Source: Varroa destructor (Eukaryota; Arthropoda; Arachnida; Mesostigmata; Varroidae). Taken from it: 64,000 bases of DNA. Positions 49,801-57,720 of the stretch are shown piece by piece. The stretch's first letter is position 1. Each line of letters opens with the position of its first letter. Below the pieces are notes generated by a model. That model was not told the origin of the DNA. It did not search any database and was given only the letters and a program-made list of their open reading frames with translations. The DNA is taken from contig NW_019211454.1 in the NCBI RefSeq assembly GCF_002443255.2, positions 24,752,782 through 24,816,781 on the forward strand. Reading direction: 5' to 3'. The position numbers were made by a program, and so were the translations under genes.

Positions 49801-50688
49801 TCAGCGTCGGTACTTCATTGTTTGTTACTTTGTGTTTCTTTATTTTGGTTGCAATGGACCTCGTTTACTAGAACAACTCCGCGAAATTCGAACAGCGTCA
49901 CAGGCGAGGATCATCTGTTCGAACGGAGACGATATTCCGACAATCCAGAGATTCGTTCTTCGGCTCGCACACCCAGTTTAGTAAGTTACTTATTCGATAG
50001 AAAATCCTGTCAATCATACAGCTATAGTATCGTTGATTTTTTCGTTCTCACAACGCCATTATTATTTGAGCTGGTTATTCTGTACATCTGTGCCTTGAAC
50101 AGGATGTATTCCAGTATCGAAGTTGATTTAATCTCTAATCAGATTGATAATGGGAAATCACGTTTGTTAATGGTGTTGACAAAGAAATCACCACGCTTAT
50201 CAGATAATCAGAGTCCAACAACACAATTCGTCTGTTTTGTTTAGGATTCAAGTAACAGTGTTAAATTATCAAGCGAAGTATTTTGTAAAGTCGAAATGGA
50301 CTTAGGCTGGCCTGAGCTAAGCTAGCAGTATAATTTTCATAATCTGTGGAGTAGTCGTTTGCGATTTCCGATATGAGGGCCTTTGAAGTTAGCGTCCAAT
50401 AATTGAAACTTATATAAATTCTTATATTTGATATCGATAAACTGAAATTAGCCCTAGGCTCCCGCTAGAGCAGTAACTGTCATAAAATTACGAAGATTAT
50501 AATATCTTGGGGTTTGATGTGTTACTAACGATTCGATCCAGCAAGCAATAAAGCTCCTTATTCACAGTAATCCGCGGGTTCGCTGCGAAGAACTGCCTGA
50601 ACCGGACCTGAGCCTGTGGAGAGAAGATCCGCGTTCGGGACAATGGCCCACCAACAGTGATTTCTACAAGAAAAAAAAGAAGAAATAG
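25494..50688 (+). CDS. Animal haem peroxidase (peroxinectin/chorion-peroxidase-like), 15 coding exons, whole gene span
   Basis: CDS = 25494-25804, 27628-27716, 30335-30433, 30709-30930, 32665-32835, 34231-34398, 34744-34845, 36369-36561, 41841-42012, 43751-43883, 44291-44418, 48448-48650, 48992-49161, 49872-49980, 50568-50688. These sum to 2,391 nt (796 aa plus stop) and every intron is GT..AG with matching phase. The enzyme should reduce H2O2 and oxidise halides, tyrosines or phenols with a covalently held haem. Seen in the translation: distal Gln284/Asp287/His288, second calcium ligand Asp289, Asp367 of the calcium loop, Arg432 and Glu435, Gln436 where myeloperoxidase has its haem-linking Met, proximal His536 and Asn617. 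A hydrophobic segment at residues 27-41 predicts secretion or membrane anchoring. NLT (residues 503-505) and an NGT in exon 12 are possible N-glycosylation sites. Relatives act in chorion or cuticle crosslinking, cell adhesion and gut immunity; which applies here cannot be told. Least certain parts are the start codon and the exon 2 donor. Confidence 0.93.
26414..26434. repeat. (CAA)n microsatellite in intron 1
   Basis: Seven AAC/CAA units in the first peroxidase intron. Confidence 0.9.
26757..26782. repeat. (CAGG)n microsatellite in intron 1
   Basis: Six uninterrupted CAGG units plus a partial one, within the first peroxidase intron. Each unit contains a CAG/G acceptor-like trinucleotide. 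Confidence 0.95.
27628..27716 (+). CDS. Peroxidase exon 2: N-terminal YSDVN region
   Basis: The acceptor gcgttatttcag precedes 27628. The reading continues exon 1 in phase 2 and encodes IKYSDVNKAAMEAKKRL, the kind of sequence that precedes the catalytic domain in arthropod peroxidases. A stop codon (27722-27724) follows in frame. The donor must leave phase 1 to fit exon 3. The only such GT is at 27717 (gttcgt), a weak match to consensus except for G at +5. A donor at 27721 (gtagtc) would give the wrong phase. An undetected small exon in the next intron remains possible. Confidence 0.7.
29221..29254 (+). mobile_element. Possible Tc1/mariner-type terminal sequence, one end only
   Basis: TACAGGGTGTTCGGATAAGT has a TA followed by CAGGGTGTYC, a style of terminus common in Tc1/mariner and related elements of arthropods. 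No matching inverted terminus and no transposase frame were found in the window, so at most this is a fragment. It lies in peroxidase intron 2. Confidence 0.2.
30335..30433 (+). CDS. Peroxidase exon 3
   Basis: The acceptor acaattttag ends at 30334 and the donor gtagcg starts at 30434; both ends are phase 1. It encodes about 33 residues including FIRPRGIDDPLP and LILETTRIL, which run directly into the FRLTYDEI of exon 4. The exon has no long ORF of its own and was found by extending the family motif upstream. Its length is a multiple of three, so skipping it would keep the frame. Confidence 0.8.
30709..30930 (+). CDS. Peroxidase exon 4: entry to the catalytic domain
   Basis: The acceptor is ttcgtttag and the donor is a consensus gtaagt at 30931; phase 1 at both ends. 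It encodes residues 167-240, including ALPLVDVSRTELWDAC, then CNNIKHPSWG and FLPQVY. The CNN.KHP.WG signature marks the start of the animal haem peroxidase domain and is diagnostic of arthropod members. Two other frames across this segment are open by chance but carry no family motif. Confidence 0.95.
32531..32565 (+). repeat. tRNA B-box-like fragment in peroxidase intron 4
   Basis: GTGGTCGAGGTTCGAATCC is followed by AGGGATAGACAC, similar to the copy at 20.6 kb (GGTTCGAATCC.GGG...GACAC). It lies about 110 bp before exon 5. It does not fold as a tRNA; a shared SINE family with the 12.5 and 20.6 kb copies is inferred. Confidence 0.3.
32665..32835 (+). CDS. Peroxidase exon 5: distal haem site
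   Basis: The acceptor is aaatctgcag; the donor gtacct is at 32836. A second GT at 32833 would also preserve phase and remove one residue. Encodes residues 241-297: GIDGLRKA, LPNPRAIS, then MSWGQFIDHDLTL. His288 is the distal histidine, Asp287 the haem-ester aspartate position, Gln284 the distal glutamine and Asp289 a calcium ligand, by comparison with myeloperoxidase Asp94/His95/Asp96. This exon is essential for catalysis, yet symmetrical in phase. Confidence 0.96.
34231..34398 (+). CDS. Peroxidase exon 6: CCGVPPE region
   Basis: The acceptor ttaaataaacag ends at 34230 and the donor gtacgc begins at 34399; phase 1 at both ends. Encodes residues 298-353, including FDCCGVPPEMQHPLC, then PPKDPFYSRF and RRCIEFKRS. 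The double-cysteine CCG and the P..DPFY.....C..F.RS pattern are characteristic of arthropod peroxidases between the distal histidine and the calcium loop. Neighbouring exons join it without a phase break. Confidence 0.93.
34744..34845 (+). CDS. Peroxidase exon 7: calcium-binding loop
   Basis: Acceptor ctctattcag, donor gtcagt at 34846, phase 1 at both ends. Encodes residues 354-387: GPRTHINTLSHAVDANFIYGSS, split here as GPRTHINTL and SHAVDANFIYGSS, then ALSARLRAFDR. The loop corresponds to the myeloperoxidase TSFVDAS calcium site; Asp367 is kept while flanking positions are Ser, Ala and Asn. The open frame continues to the stop at 34977, but ending at 34845 yields AFDRG-LMRT, matching the family, whereas read-through sequence does not. 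Confidence 0.93.
36369..36561 (+). CDS. Peroxidase exon 8: catalytic Arg/Glu
   Basis: The acceptor is the AG at 36367-36368 and the donor gtttgt is at 36562; phase 1 in, phase 2 out. Encodes residues 388-452: GLMRTWDRF, LPPESENPERDCIGRP, FIAGDERVNEQ, then LTVLHTFYVRDHNR. Arg432 and Glu435 match catalytic Arg239 and haem-linked Glu242 of myeloperoxidase, and Gln436 replaces Met243 as in lactoperoxidase. A stronger-looking acceptor at 36297-36298 would shift the frame from exon 7 and is rejected. Confidence 0.93.
37801..37832. repeat. Direct repeat 2 x 15 bp in intron 8
   Basis: TTCCTATATTTGGAA occurs twice, separated by CT. The unit itself is close to an inverted repeat (TTCC..GGAA). Confidence 0.9.
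38930..38966 (+). pseudogene. U2 snRNA 5'-end-like fragment
   Basis: ATCGCTTCTCGGCCT (38930-38944) is identical to the universally conserved first 15 nt of U2 snRNA. It is followed by TGCTAA and, a few bases later, GATCA, in the order seen in U2 (GGCTAAGATCA) but with small insertions and deletions. The branch-site recognition region (GTAGTA) and the rest of U2 are absent, and an A-rich run (38964 on) follows. This fits a truncated, decayed or retroposed U2 copy lying in intron 8 of the peroxidase gene. It would not be functional. Confidence 0.45.
40794..40835. repeat. Perfect 42-bp palindrome without spacer
   Basis: Each 21-base arm is the exact reverse complement of the other, centred on CGGTACCG, within intron 8. 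It could extrude a cruciform or fold in the pre-mRNA. Confidence 0.95.
41841..42012 (+). CDS. Peroxidase exon 9
   Basis: Follows the longest intron (5,279 bp). The acceptor is ctgctcgtag, with A completing Arg452; it ends in phase 0 before gtacgt at 42013. Encodes residues 453-509: FALELGRLNPHWDDERTYQE, HIQAAMVQYIVYHEYLP and MALGPEPM. The L..LNP.W.DER.YQE.R.I..A..Q.I.Y.E.LP pattern is a hallmark of animal haem peroxidases. It ends at a potential N-glycosylation site, NLT. Confidence 0.95.
42841..42890 (+). ncRNA. Short RNA hairpin candidate in intron 9
   Basis: Arms 42841-42859 and 42872-42890 pair over 19 positions with a 12-nt loop; both departures from Watson-Crick pairing are T-G, which remain paired as RNA. 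At 50 nt it is shorter than a usual pre-miRNA, and there is no evidence of expression. A mirtron is excluded, as it does not reach either splice site. Confidence 0.2.
43751..43883 (+). CDS. Peroxidase exon 10: proximal haem ligand
   Basis: Acceptor tttgccttcag, donor gtatga at 43884; phase 0 in, phase 1 out. Encodes residues 510-553: GYWDGYDPDVNFALTNSF, then AAAFRFGHTFIQGMI. His536 in FRFGHT is the proximal haem-iron ligand (myeloperoxidase His336). The Y....DP.V.....N.F..AA.RFGHT pattern is strongly conserved in arthropod members. Confidence 0.96.
44291..44418 (+). CDS. Peroxidase exon 11
   Basis: Acceptor tattttgcag, donor gtaaaa at 44419; phase 1 in, phase 0 out. Encodes residues 554-596, including FVLYEPGKLDELALGLI and TYDPFITQE. 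This corresponds to the helical part after the proximal histidine, where relatives have a P..L...G.DE...GL......D.FI..E pattern leading to the next exon's VTEHLF. Confidence 0.95.
44947..44962. repeat. (CA)n microsatellite in intron 11
   Basis: A short CA tract after a poly(A) run. A similar CA tract lies at about 41094-41105 in intron 8. Confidence 0.9.
47025..47447 (-). CDS. Minus-strand intronic open frame with two hydrophobic segments, receptor-like, unknown
   Basis: Inside peroxidase intron 11, on the opposite strand. The first ATG (47447) opens 140 residues beginning MSDRLFGRNHNAERRTFRLI, followed by hydrophobic stretches FVAVLGILSLIPVSY and GLLIFLLLLACIATTAG. The frame is open upstream to a TAA about 170 bp before the ATG, with a perfect GTAAGT donor-like site inside that part. 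A basic N-terminus followed by two membrane-like helices separated by about 35 residues resembles the start of arthropod gustatory-receptor-type proteins, but no diagnostic motif is present. The frame stops without the remaining helices, so it would be one exon, a fragment, or chance. Confidence 0.22.
   Translation of the reverse strand: MSDRLFGRNHNAERRTFRLIKDIFVAVLGILSLIPVSYNITGKDLSGGRVLRLRTLAEILLRPNHRYVYKGLLIFLLLLACIATTAGTSIIISCVTHSSVNSLGNSISTRALLSYTKIGPWQQLPKSESPSSGHQNIGSG
48448..48650 (+). CDS. Peroxidase exon 12: INLQR motif
   Basis: Follows a 4,029-bp intron. Acceptor ttcttggtag, donor gtaagc at 48651; phase 0 in, phase 2 out. Encodes residues 597-664: VTEHLFQDP, FGRDLISINLQRAREHGVPG, then YNAFREWCGL. 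Asn617 corresponds to the asparagine that hydrogen-bonds the proximal histidine (myeloperoxidase Asn421). Most relatives read R.RDHG here; this protein has Glu in place of that Asp. NGT near the end is a possible N-glycosylation site. Confidence 0.96.
48992..49161 (+). CDS. Peroxidase exon 13
   Basis: Acceptor tttgtcttacag, donor gtgaga at 49162; phase 2 in, phase 1 out. Encodes residues 664-720: HPDDIDLWSGGISER, IGPTFACVVGRQFQNLRRGD, then RFWFENP. The P..ID.W.GG..E....G..GP...C....QF..LR.GDRFW.EN signature closes the catalytic domain. The frame stays open well past the exon, which would wrongly extend the protein if splicing were ignored. Confidence 0.96.
49872..49980 (+). CDS. Peroxidase exon 14
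   Basis: Acceptor tcgtttactag, consensus donor gtaagt at 49981; phase 1 in, phase 2 out. Encodes residues 721-757: EQLREIRTASQARIICSNGD, then DIPTIQRFVLRLAHP. This matches the family C-terminal Q..EIR..S.ARIIC.N.D.I pattern. Reading through the donor gives an immediate TAG; splicing instead removes that stop and joins exon 15 in phase. Confidence 0.92.
50568..50688 (+). CDS. Peroxidase exon 15: C-terminus and stop
   Basis: The acceptor ccttattcacag ends at 50567; T completes the Tyr codon begun as TA in exon 14. Encodes NPRVRCEELPEPDLSLWRED and a hydrophilic tail ending in six lysines, then TAG at 50686-50688. The C..LP..DLS.W pattern is the usual end of arthropod haem peroxidases and confirms the exon. 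No long ORF marks it on the plus strand because the A-rich end is short; a longer minus-strand frame over it is a shadow. Confidence 0.9.
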
Positions 50689-50727
50689 GTGCAACAACAT
50701 CCTCTCGACGACAGATATTATGTTCGA

Positions 50728-50733
50728 AATAAA
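50728..50733 (+). terminator. Poly(A) signal of the peroxidase gene
   Basis: AATAAA lies 40 bp after the TAG of exon 15. Its position and strand fit a short 3' UTR for the peroxidase transcript. Confidence 0.65.
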
Positions 50734-53700
50734 TAGCTTAGTGACATTTGTACTTTCTTACAAGTAAGTTTACTTGAGTGACTGTCGCACGTTTCGTGCG
50801 TTTTTCTCGCATGGGACTCTCCTCCCATCAATATTATGTCTCAAACAGTGACTCCAACACGTTTCCCGTATAGTGGAGGCTATATTATAGGCCTCGCGAT
50901 TAGTGACGCATGCATTTAGGCCGTTGCCGCGACGCTGACACATACTCTAGCAATGAAAGAAAAAAGTATGCCAGACACAGATGTGCACAGGAGCCTGACA
51001 AAACGTGTTTCTCATATAATTTTTGGCCTTCTTACACTATCCGAATCGACTTTTCTGGAAAATGCATGCATATTTTCGCATAATATGTAAAACAAGGTTT
51101 CTCAGAGGGCGCCCAGCCTTGACGAACTTGAAAAAGAAAAGCACCTGGAATACATCACGCAAGGTTGCCAAAAAGACGTTGCGTTTCTTTGCGGACATGT
51201 TCAAATAGTTGCGTAATCCCATGGCAAGTTCTCTAGTCTTTTAAGCTACGTTTGTTTCAGCCGGAATGGAAACTAACAGATCTGCCTCAAGCAGGCTAAT
51301 AAGCAAGTATAAATATTTCTTTCTTAGGCCAGTACAATAAATTCGTACATAATTTAACCATACACAAGTGATAGTTTTTTAGATTAATCTACTGTCCATC
51401 CATAAAGGGACACAATTGCCATGATCTAGGCCTCAAGAGCTTCCTAGATATGCTCCATATGGTCAATGAGTCTGGGGCCCTCGACGGAGACGGCGCCTCT
51501 ATGTGCAACAATCGTTGCATAGTTTTCGCTATCCATATTAGGATCATACAACCGACAACTGTATGCTTGCACTATGGCACTCTCCGCTAAGCGAGATTAC
51601 TTCCCATTCCTTCTACCGCTCCGTAATGGACATCTGCAATTAGAGAATTTTCCATCCCGACCTTTCTTCATCTAATCCCCTTCACGTTTCCCACTTTCCC
51701 TTCCACGCCCGATATCTTCATCTAGCTGCTTCGCCTTCTATACTAACACTAACGACGTTTCCGGTGGCTCATCCGCTTATTGTCACTTTCCACTTACCTA
51801 ACCCACCTTACACCTGAACCCCAAATCACCGTGAATTTTTCCTTGTGTCGTCTTCCTTGTTGTCTTTTTGCCCGCATCCCAATCGACCTACGGACAGATC
51901 CGCCCGCCTACTTTTGCCGCAAACTCCTGACCAACGAATGCAATTTAGGCTTAAGTTTATCTCGCTGGGAGTCTTCGCAGCGATCATTCTCATGAGAATC
52001 AACAACTCGCACGGCTTTTCGACCCTAAGTTTGCCCTTTTGCTAACCCATAGATACACGTATAAGAATGATGGAAATCGTACGACCATCTGCATATAAAT
52101 ATTATAGTTAACGGCCGACTGGTGGTAAGAGCCACCCGTGGGAATACTGAGTGATTGTTGGAATTCTACCTAAGTTCCATTCTACAGTACACAATTATAG
52201 ATTTAATTCTTCTCATCGAATTAGCGCGGGCACGATGTCTTGCTGCTGTAAAACTGCCGACATTGAAGAGCTCGCATGTCGCTTGCTTGAATCACATTGC
52301 TTTGATACGTGCGATCAAACGCACTGTAAAATTACCATAGTTGTTGCTAGATTTTCACTAGAAAAAATTAAATATGTAGGTAAAAGTATATATACACTAT
52401 TTCTCAAAACTTCTTCAAGCCTACAAGAAACAGCGACAGAGCTAATACATCGAAGTATACGCGTATTTTTCACTGCGGATACTTCGGATGTATTTGGAAG
52501 GTTTTTGTTACAACCTTGGTTAATTGACGATGGCACTCAAATATTATGACGCGTCATTACCGCTGCATGCGTAGATCTACAAAATTTGTTGCAGCAGATT
52601 TTCTTGGTAGGACGATGGGAGAACTGTAATTGCCGAGGACAAAGGCCGTTACCTGTTGCGCGCGAACGGCGACGTAGGTGATCTGTAAACCATCCATTGA
52701 AGACTGAGCGTTGTTGTTCCTCTCTAAAATGAAACAGATGATTACTAGAGTAGTATAGTAGGATTCGTTCGCTTGCTTAGCTTCTACCTATCCTCATATT
52801 TGTTCGCTTACGCCTAGCGCGCGACTCTGTTCCGGTCGAGTCTGCTTCTCGGTGATTCCACTACCCCGCCCACCGAACGGGAAGTTCTTCATTAGCGTTC
52901 GCCTTTACCAACCTGCCACTGTCTCCGGCTCCATCGTCCTTTTCGACTGAGTCCTTCTCTTCTTTATCCTCCTATATTTTTTAAAAGGGGTGGCGAGGTA
53001 GAGTATCGTTCGTGTTCCTAGATGGCCAACCAGCCTTTCTGGTATAATGCAGCGCGTTAGCTGTATGATATAGTAGGAGTCTAGACAATGAAGCGGAGAA
53101 TGGGGATTTTTTAGTCTGTTAATAGTCATTGCGGTAGAGGTAATGCCACACAAATGTGATTCCACAGGTGGTGCGCGTATCGCTGCGAAGGGTCCTTCTT
53201 TTCCATCGGTAGATAGTATCTGTGTTAGAGAAGGGTGGTACTGGTGTTTCCTGTGGGGCCAAATAGCTGCCGGGACAGAGTGCAAAGTGTCTTGTCTCAA
53301 TTTCGAATTGTCTAGTGATGTATGGTAGCCTAAGTAGGAAAGTAACGGAAAGGAAAGGACTGAGATAAGAGGCCGCCGAAACCCTTCCCGAGAAGCTTCC
53401 TGCAAACGGACGACTTATTTGCGTAGCCGATGCACCGCGTTGCCGAAATACAATGCAGTTGCTACGATGCAGTTAAGGTTGAACGAGGAAGACCAAGAGA
53501 ACTAGATGCTATAATTAGTGAATATTTCGCTGTTATGATAAAGGGGAAACTGATGAAAGTGTTGAAGGCAGCCACATATAAGAAAGGTTTTAGTTATATA
53601 ACTTTGCCTGTGTTAGCTTATACGCTTGTCCAGTTGAAGCACATAAGCTGTCACGAGAATTAGCCTCAAGAACGGCAGTGTGATGATTTATCTATATGAC

Positions 53701-56700
53701 TCCAAATGTCTGGTCGTCCAATAATTCAGTCACATACATAAACAACTGTAAAGCTACGTACGTCACAATATCAATATAACATAAATGAATTTTTCGCTAT
53801 GTGAGTGCCCAAGGCTCTTCTCCACGCGAACACTACATGCGGGATAGAAATGCTAACAAAAGCCATTGTGCGGAACCTTACAAGTACCTACAAATTACAC
53901 AACAATAAACATGAACCTCACGAGAAATGTCAATTAATTTGTATAAGATCTCTCCAAGGTAAATCTATCAGTACCTATCATCCCAGAATAGACCTCTACT
54001 TCGTTGCGCTTTTAGCAAAAACCTACCTTTTAATAGAACTAAATTAACCACTTCGTGTTTCTTTTTAAAGTTTTCTCATAAAGGTCGTTCTGTCAAGACG
54101 ACAATTCATGTAAAAGTAAGGCATTCATTTATAAGGTTATTAAGAAGGCTTTACGTTAAAGGGTGGTATAGCAGAGCGGTACTAAAAATTATATCGACCG
54201 CAGGGTCTTTCGCAGTATTGTCAGCGACAGTCATCTTTCTAGACACGTTACAGTCACGTGCCGTCGAAGTGCTCATCGTGAACCAAAAAATATAGAATGA
54301 CCAATTCCCGCTACAATGCAAACGTTTCGGTATCATTAGGTACTTACTCCTTAATATGATAAAGATCGTTTAAAATCAATGTGCCTTAATTTAGGTCTAT
54401 TTTGAAAATAGTAATAATTCGTAAAAAAGCTATAGCAGACAAGAGAGCGACGTATTTACAATGAACACTGACGTTTGTCTATGAGCGCCGAACTTATTAC
54501 CTGCCTATGTACACCACTCACTAGGCCTTGCCAGCCAAGGCTTCTGTTAGCCTACCGTAAAACGTTTCCTCAGTCTGTTAGCAACTTAATAAGAACTTTA
54601 TTAAAAGAATAGTAAAAGTGAAATCGTGTTAGCACAGCATTTTAGATTAGCGATATCATCGGAAAACGGAGGGTATTTACGCTAAGATTTTACAGATACT
54701 TTTTGGTAGTTACACAATTTTTTTTCTTTTTTCATTTATGAATCATCGCGTAAGCTATCTCAACGAGATAAACGCAGGAGTCCTGCACGAGAAGTGACCG
54801 ATGGTAAACGGTGAATAGGAGTAGGCCTATAATGTTACTGTTTAACGAACAACAAAAGGTATTACCAATTTAAACCTAACGTTTGGAAAGCGACCTAACC
54901 ATCAAAACCTTAGACATGTATCGAGCAAGCTGGATTTATTCGTTCGAGATTTTTTATTCGAATCATCACACATGCCAAACTTTGATTTTCAAGTGTCGTT
55001 CTCCGATAACCGACTCCTCATACGGAAATTGTGTAGCGTCTGGCTAATCGCAGTGCCATCCTATAAGCAACTGCTAAATAACATTGTCGAGTTACCATTG
55101 TCTAGATTTTTTAGCTGAATGGCATTTATAAAAATCGATAAACACGGGATCAAGCGTTAGCCCGGGAGATGTTCGAATGCTGAGCTCCTCCCATCGATGT
55201 TCGTTCTGAAAGATGTTGCCTGAACCACTACGTTCGACGCTTAACCTAGACATTTTAACGCATAAAGGGAGACTTGGTAAAATAAACAATTAAAGACTGC
55301 TATATAAAGAGATAGACTTGCTAATTCTCAACTGCATCGGTGACTCCTTGGAAAAGTTGAGCCCACGAAGGTTTAATTGAAATGAAATGAAAGCAGAATT
55401 GAGTGGATGAGATGAATGGTAGCTGCTCCAAGACGTTCACCGCAACGGTCAATGGTCTCCCAAAGATCCTAAACAAAAGTCGATTAGGAATATAGAGCGG
55501 TAGTCGGCAGGTCCAATACGGTTACCTTCAATATTTATTAAAAGAAAATACTCGCGTTTATTAAGACATCGGTGACCAGTGCTAAAAGATAAATTGATTA
55601 CATTAGCTAATAGATAAACAAGGGTCAAGGCCTCTATTTTTAGAAAGTGCTCTAGCTAGCTTTCGTGCCTTCGCGAATCACCTAAAACTAGGAACTAGCC
55701 CAACGATGCGCAATTCGCCTGCCAGGAAATCCGCATGGAAGCCAGCTCAAGTATCAAAGGAAGCCACGGTACTGGAGCCTATGCTTGAGAAGCGTACATT
55801 GAGCTTATCAATTGTAGCATGAAGGATTATCTCAAGTACAGCTTTCAGTTATTTTATAAACCTCTAAATTGAGAAGTATGATTCTGCGACAAGCCAAATC
55901 AATACAATTGAACTTCAGCGCATGTCTGTCTGTACCCGTCATATACTGCATGGGATTGCTGTGAATTTCTGATACCATTTGTATAGCTTGTTAATCTTCT
56001 TCCTAAAATGTCGAAAGCTAGATCAGAATTCCGACATATGTGAGCCACAAAATAAACGTTTGTTCTCAACCGTGACGAAACATCCATCTGATTTATAGTG
56101 TAATAGTTTCAAAAATGCTTTAAGCTTAGGGTCAACATCTTTTAGAGACAGTTTATGTTCTGCCTATCATGCAGAAAAGTGAAAACTTAATATCTTATGT
56201 CACATTATCAATAAAACGATTGTTTAATATATCTATAATTTGTAAACGGTCTAATCAAATATTTCCACAAGAAAATTTCAGTCGGAATAATAGTCGGTTG
56301 CTTGCGATTTATGCACGCCTAGTAATGTGCCTTAAGAAGAAAAACGCATACAAAATTTAACAAAAGGTTATTTAAAAAAAAAAAACTTTAAAATTTAGGT
56401 AATACCCTATATAGCTTTTAAAAGAAAAACATCTCTTTTTTTTTTTACCAAGACTAGTTTACGGTTATCACACGCACTAGACGCCCATTGCCACTTTTAA
56501 GTTCTAGGTAGGTTTGTTATTTTTCAATTATACATATATGCAAAATGCAATGTTATATAAAAAAAATTGTTTCGATTAAAATTATATACCATTAATATAA
56601 ATTTTTCGAAAGTACGTACATATATCTGGCATTATGCGGTAGTAAAGTAAGTTGAAGTGCATGGCACAAGGTTTGAGAAGAAGTATGTACTGTCTAAATA

Positions 56701-57079
56701 ACCAGAACTAAGATTCAATTAGTTGGACCGTGTTATTGGTAACGGATAACAGATCCACACGTACAATATTTTTGGTCAAAAATCACTAAAGAGACAAGCT
56801 TAAGATACTTCATAATGGTGTTCGATTTTATCCTATTCTTGTTTATGTTACACGATATTCTTAATTTTTAGTACTTGACTTAGTAGAAATAGAATTGGCA
56901 AAACATCTTTTTGCAACATACTCACTTACTAACAGGAGATTAGCTATAACACTTGATTGTGAGGAAGAAACTCTCGACTAACTCGCAGCGTCAGTTGTTC
57001 ATGGCAATACATAGACTGGATAGGAAAAGTCAGAAAGCTAGCTAGTCAGTCTGTCTATCAGCTTTCAGACTAAACCCGC

Positions 57080-57720
57080 TACAGTGGATGGGCTTCCGTC
57101 AACGCAAGTGTCCCAGGCAGCCCTTAGTATTCCCCGTCCGGCAGACACAATGTTCACCAGTGTTTTACCCGCGTCGTCTTATATGTACAGTTGTACGCTT
57201 TCCGGTTTCTTTTCGAGAATCAAGAGACTCACGCTGAGTGGTATATTGCTTTTTAGCTCTTTTTCTTCTGTTCTTACGCCTCTCTTTCGCCGACCCTCCA
57301 CACCACTCATTCGACACCCCACAGCTTCCTGCAGCACTTGATTCGTCTAGTCGTAGCAGTACTACCCCCACCGCCTTAGTCACCTGCTGTACGCGTCCGC
57401 ATAGATAACCCACGAATGCTGCGCTTCTAGTTTCTAGCTAAGTGCTGCCACCTGGCCACTGCGGTGACGATTTCGTTTAACCAGACCTTCGTATTGCAGA
57501 GAATTTAGCTTTTGTTGTTCTTTCGCCAGGCAGCCAGCGTGCTCTCCCTAGTTGCCGTGAGCCGCTACATCGGTGCCAACTGTATCAATCAGTAGGGCAT
57601 ATACGGTTTGTAGGAACACAACGAGGAATACGCTTCCGTGCCGCCGAATGCAGAAGCAGCAGGAGCTTCACTACTCCCGCTAGCAGAGGCAAAGGAAGTT
57701 GTTTGCATTGTTGAAAAGAA
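57080..57720. other. GC-richer segment, no gene recognised
   Basis: Composition is higher in GC than the flanks and pyrimidine-rich on the plus strand. Overlapping frames of 82-85 codons occur on both strands without a recognisable motif. It could be a promoter region or an unknown exon. Confidence 0.25.

Noticed and set aside
50497..50700. Minus-strand frame with a leucine-rich start, signal-peptide-like
   Set aside because: Antisense to exon 15, whose plus-strand motif and phase match are decisive.
52905..53405. 166-codon minus frame
   Set aside because: No recognisable domain or plausible start context; part of a GC-richer patch where stops are rare.
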